DNA of 13,915 nucleotides, from positions 1 through 13,915 of the forward strand of contig CABRXV010000053.1 of the NCBI GenBank assembly GCA_902475005.1, given 5' to 3'. Under the pieces are notes generated by a model that did no database searches, was not told the DNA's origin, and was given only the letters and a program-made list of their open reading frames with translations. Of this stretch, positions 12,606 to 13,915 are shown piece after piece (the first letter of the stretch is position 1; every line of letters starts with the position of its first letter). Source of the DNA: CABRXV01 sp900754955. Its GTDB lineage: Bacteria > Actinomycetota > Coriobacteriia > Coriobacteriales > Eggerthellaceae. A program made the position numbers and the translations under genes.

Positions 12606-13915
12606 GTGCAGGCCGCGAGCATAGCGAGCATCCTGAAGCCCAACAGAGCCGTGATGGGCTACGCGCTGTTTCTCGCCATCAACGCCGCGAGCGTATGGGG
12701 CGGCACGTTCCCCTTCCTGCCCATCGGCTTCCAAACGCACGAGGTGATGCTCGGGTTCTTCCTCGCGCAGTCGCTCGTGTTCACCGCCACGTATCTGGCG
12801 AGCACGGTGGGCGCGTACTTCTTCCCGCAACGCGCCCGCAACTTCCTCGTGAAGCTCACCGTGGCGCCGTACTTCCTCGGCTGGTGCTGCCTCGTGGCCG
12901 CCATGTACCTCGACGGGTTCCGTCTGCTCTTCGCCGTGGCGGGCGGCGGGCTGCTCGGCCTCGGCTCCGCGGGCTTCTACATGCTCTGGCAGCGCCTCTT
13001 CGCGAGCAAAGACGCCGACGAGGGCAACCGCGACCTCGTCGTGGGCACGTTTTACGCGGCGCCGCTGTACTTCTCGCTGCACCTGCTGCCCCAGGCCGTG
13101 ACGGCGTTTCTCATCCCGCTCGTGCTTCTGCCGCTGTTCGGCCTGTGTCTCACGCTGTGCGGGCGCACGATCAACGCCGACCAGCCCATGTTCGAGGACA
13201 TGCCGCGCGAGCACCCCCAGGTGTACCGCCGCGTCATGCGCGACTACTGGCGCAGCGCGGTGAGCGTCGGCGTGCTCGGGCTGTGCGCCGGCGTCATGCG
13301 CGCGCTTGCCGTGGCGAACCCCGAGATGGGATCGCTCGTGAACGCGCTGTCGATGGCGGCGCTCATGGCGGCGGCACTCGCGCTCATCGTCGTGTGGTTC
13401 TCGCGCAACATCCGCCTGAGCGTGACGGGAATGTACCGCATCGCGTTCCCGTTCCTCATCACGTCGTTTGCGCTGCTGCCGCTCGTACCGAGTCCCTACG
13501 GCGACTGGCTCGCCGCCGCAATGTACGCGGTATACAGCGTGGCCATCGTGCTCACGATGATCCAATGCGCGCAGATCTCGCGCGACCACGGCATCAACCC
13601 CGTGTTCATCTACGGCTTCTTCGGAACGATCGTGTACGCGCTGCATGACATCGGCTTCATCGGCGGCACGTTCGCCGAGAGCGCGACGTTCCTCGGCATG
13701 CCGCCGATGGCGCTCGTGGCGCTCACGGCCGTGTACCTGCTCGGCATCATGTACTTCGTGGGAACGGGCTCGTTCAAGCGCACGCTCGCAAGCGTTGACA
13801 GCATCGAGTTCATCGCGCTGGCCGACCCCGCCGCCGCTTCGGCTCCGGCGGCCTCGCGCGCGGCGGTGCGTGGCGAGGAAGCCGCCGGAGCTGGGAACGA
13901 TGCGGCGGGCGCGGA
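12606..13915 (+). CDS. Polytopic membrane protein, probable membrane-bound LuxR-family regulator (3' end outside window)
   Basis: The first 436 residues are present and the frame is open at the window end. The start is GTG 12606, preceded by AGAAGGAG at 5 nt. About twelve hydrophobic segments are visible (roughly 17-38, 47-72, 84-102, 106-128, 145-160, 164-186, 215-237, 243-266, 278-295, 300-320, 331-353, 364-386), laid out like an MFS transporter but without recognisable transport motifs. After residue 395 the chain turns soluble, with an Ala/Gly/Glu-rich linker (407-436). In Eggerthellaceae this N-terminal type is typically followed by a C-terminal LuxR helix-turn-helix, and such genes often flank molybdoenzyme operons; that the same holds here is inference, as the DNA-binding part lies beyond 13915. 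Its divergent position points to control of dmsABC, sensing substrate in or across the membrane. The alternative is an uncharacterised MFS-like transporter. Confidence 0.75.
   Translation, partial: MQAASIASILKPNRAVMGYALFLAINAASVWGGTFPFLPIGFQTHEVMLGFFLAQSLVFTATYLASTVGAYFFPQRARNFLVKLTVAPYFLGWCCLVAAMYLDGFRLLFAVAGGGLLGLGSAGFYMLWQRLFASKDADEGNRDLVVGTFYAAPLYFSLHLLPQAVTAFLIPLVLLPLFGLCLTLCGRTINADQPMFEDMPREHPQVYRRVMRDYWRSAVSVGVLGLCAGVMRALAVANPEMGSLVNALSMAALMAAALALIVVWFSRNIRLSVTGMYRIAFPFLITSFALLPLVPSPYGDWLAAAMYAVYSVAIVLTMIQCAQISRDHGINPVFIYGFFGTIVYALHDIGFIGGTFAESATFLGMPPMALVALTAVYLLGIMYFVGTGSFKRTLASVDSIEFIALADPAAASAPAASRAAVRGEEAAGAGNDAAGA

Noticed and set aside
12407..13648. Plus-strand frame of 413 codons overlapping the membrane regulator
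   Set aside because: Extremely Arg/His/Pro-rich and in a different frame from the GTG 12606 gene, which has a ribosome site and clear membrane segments.

Overview
The window is high-GC actinobacterial DNA. Tat-exported proteins, a DmsABC-type S-/N-oxide reductase locus with two DmsC-like anchors, and a divergent regulator with a 12-segment membrane domain together suggest an anaerobic gut member of Eggerthellaceae (Coriobacteriia: Eggerthella, Gordonibacter, Adlercreutzia or a relative). The genus is an inference from gene content and protein resemblance; no marker gene is present.

Layout, left to right. (1) 1-2204, + strand: two tandem paralogous secreted NlpC/P60 cell-wall hydrolases with a PcsB/CwlO-like coiled coil. 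The first is cut by the window edge, the second is complete with a Tat signal, and each is followed by a strong intrinsic terminator. (2) 2205-2597: convergent intergenic region with a 65-bp inverted-repeat element and the putP terminator. (3) 2598-4160, - strand: PutP-type sodium/proline symporter. (4) 4161-4435: divergent promoter region. (5) 4436-5725, + strand: PLP-dependent aminotransferase of the aspartate aminotransferase type Ic group. (6) 5726-6269: 544 bp with no credible gene but dense in palindromes and repeats. (7) 6270-12238, - strand, transcribed right to left: dmsA (Mo-bisMGD catalytic subunit, Tat signal), dmsB (four [4Fe-4S]), dmsC (anchor), then a terminator-like hairpin and a repeat element, then a TorD/DmsD chaperone and a second DmsC-like anchor. 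(8) 12239-12605: divergent control region. (9) 12606 to the end, + strand: N-terminal 436 residues of a polytopic membrane protein, most likely the sensor half of a membrane-bound LuxR-type regulator of the reductase.

How the genes work together: the chaperone would bind and proofread the DmsA precursor before Tat export. DmsA would reduce an S- or N-oxide on the outer face of the membrane, fed with electrons from menaquinol through DmsC and the DmsB clusters. The divergent membrane protein is the obvious candidate controller. The symporter, aminotransferase and wall hydrolases look like unrelated neighbours.

The least explained content is intergenic: a hairpin family present twice (5824-5885 and 8072-8155) with three base-pair-preserving substitutions, an inverted array of a GAARTGCAC motif at a repeated 41-bp spacing (5954-6173), and the 19-bp-arm inverted repeat at 2387-2451. 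No tRNA, rRNA, CRISPR array, transposase or integrase was seen.
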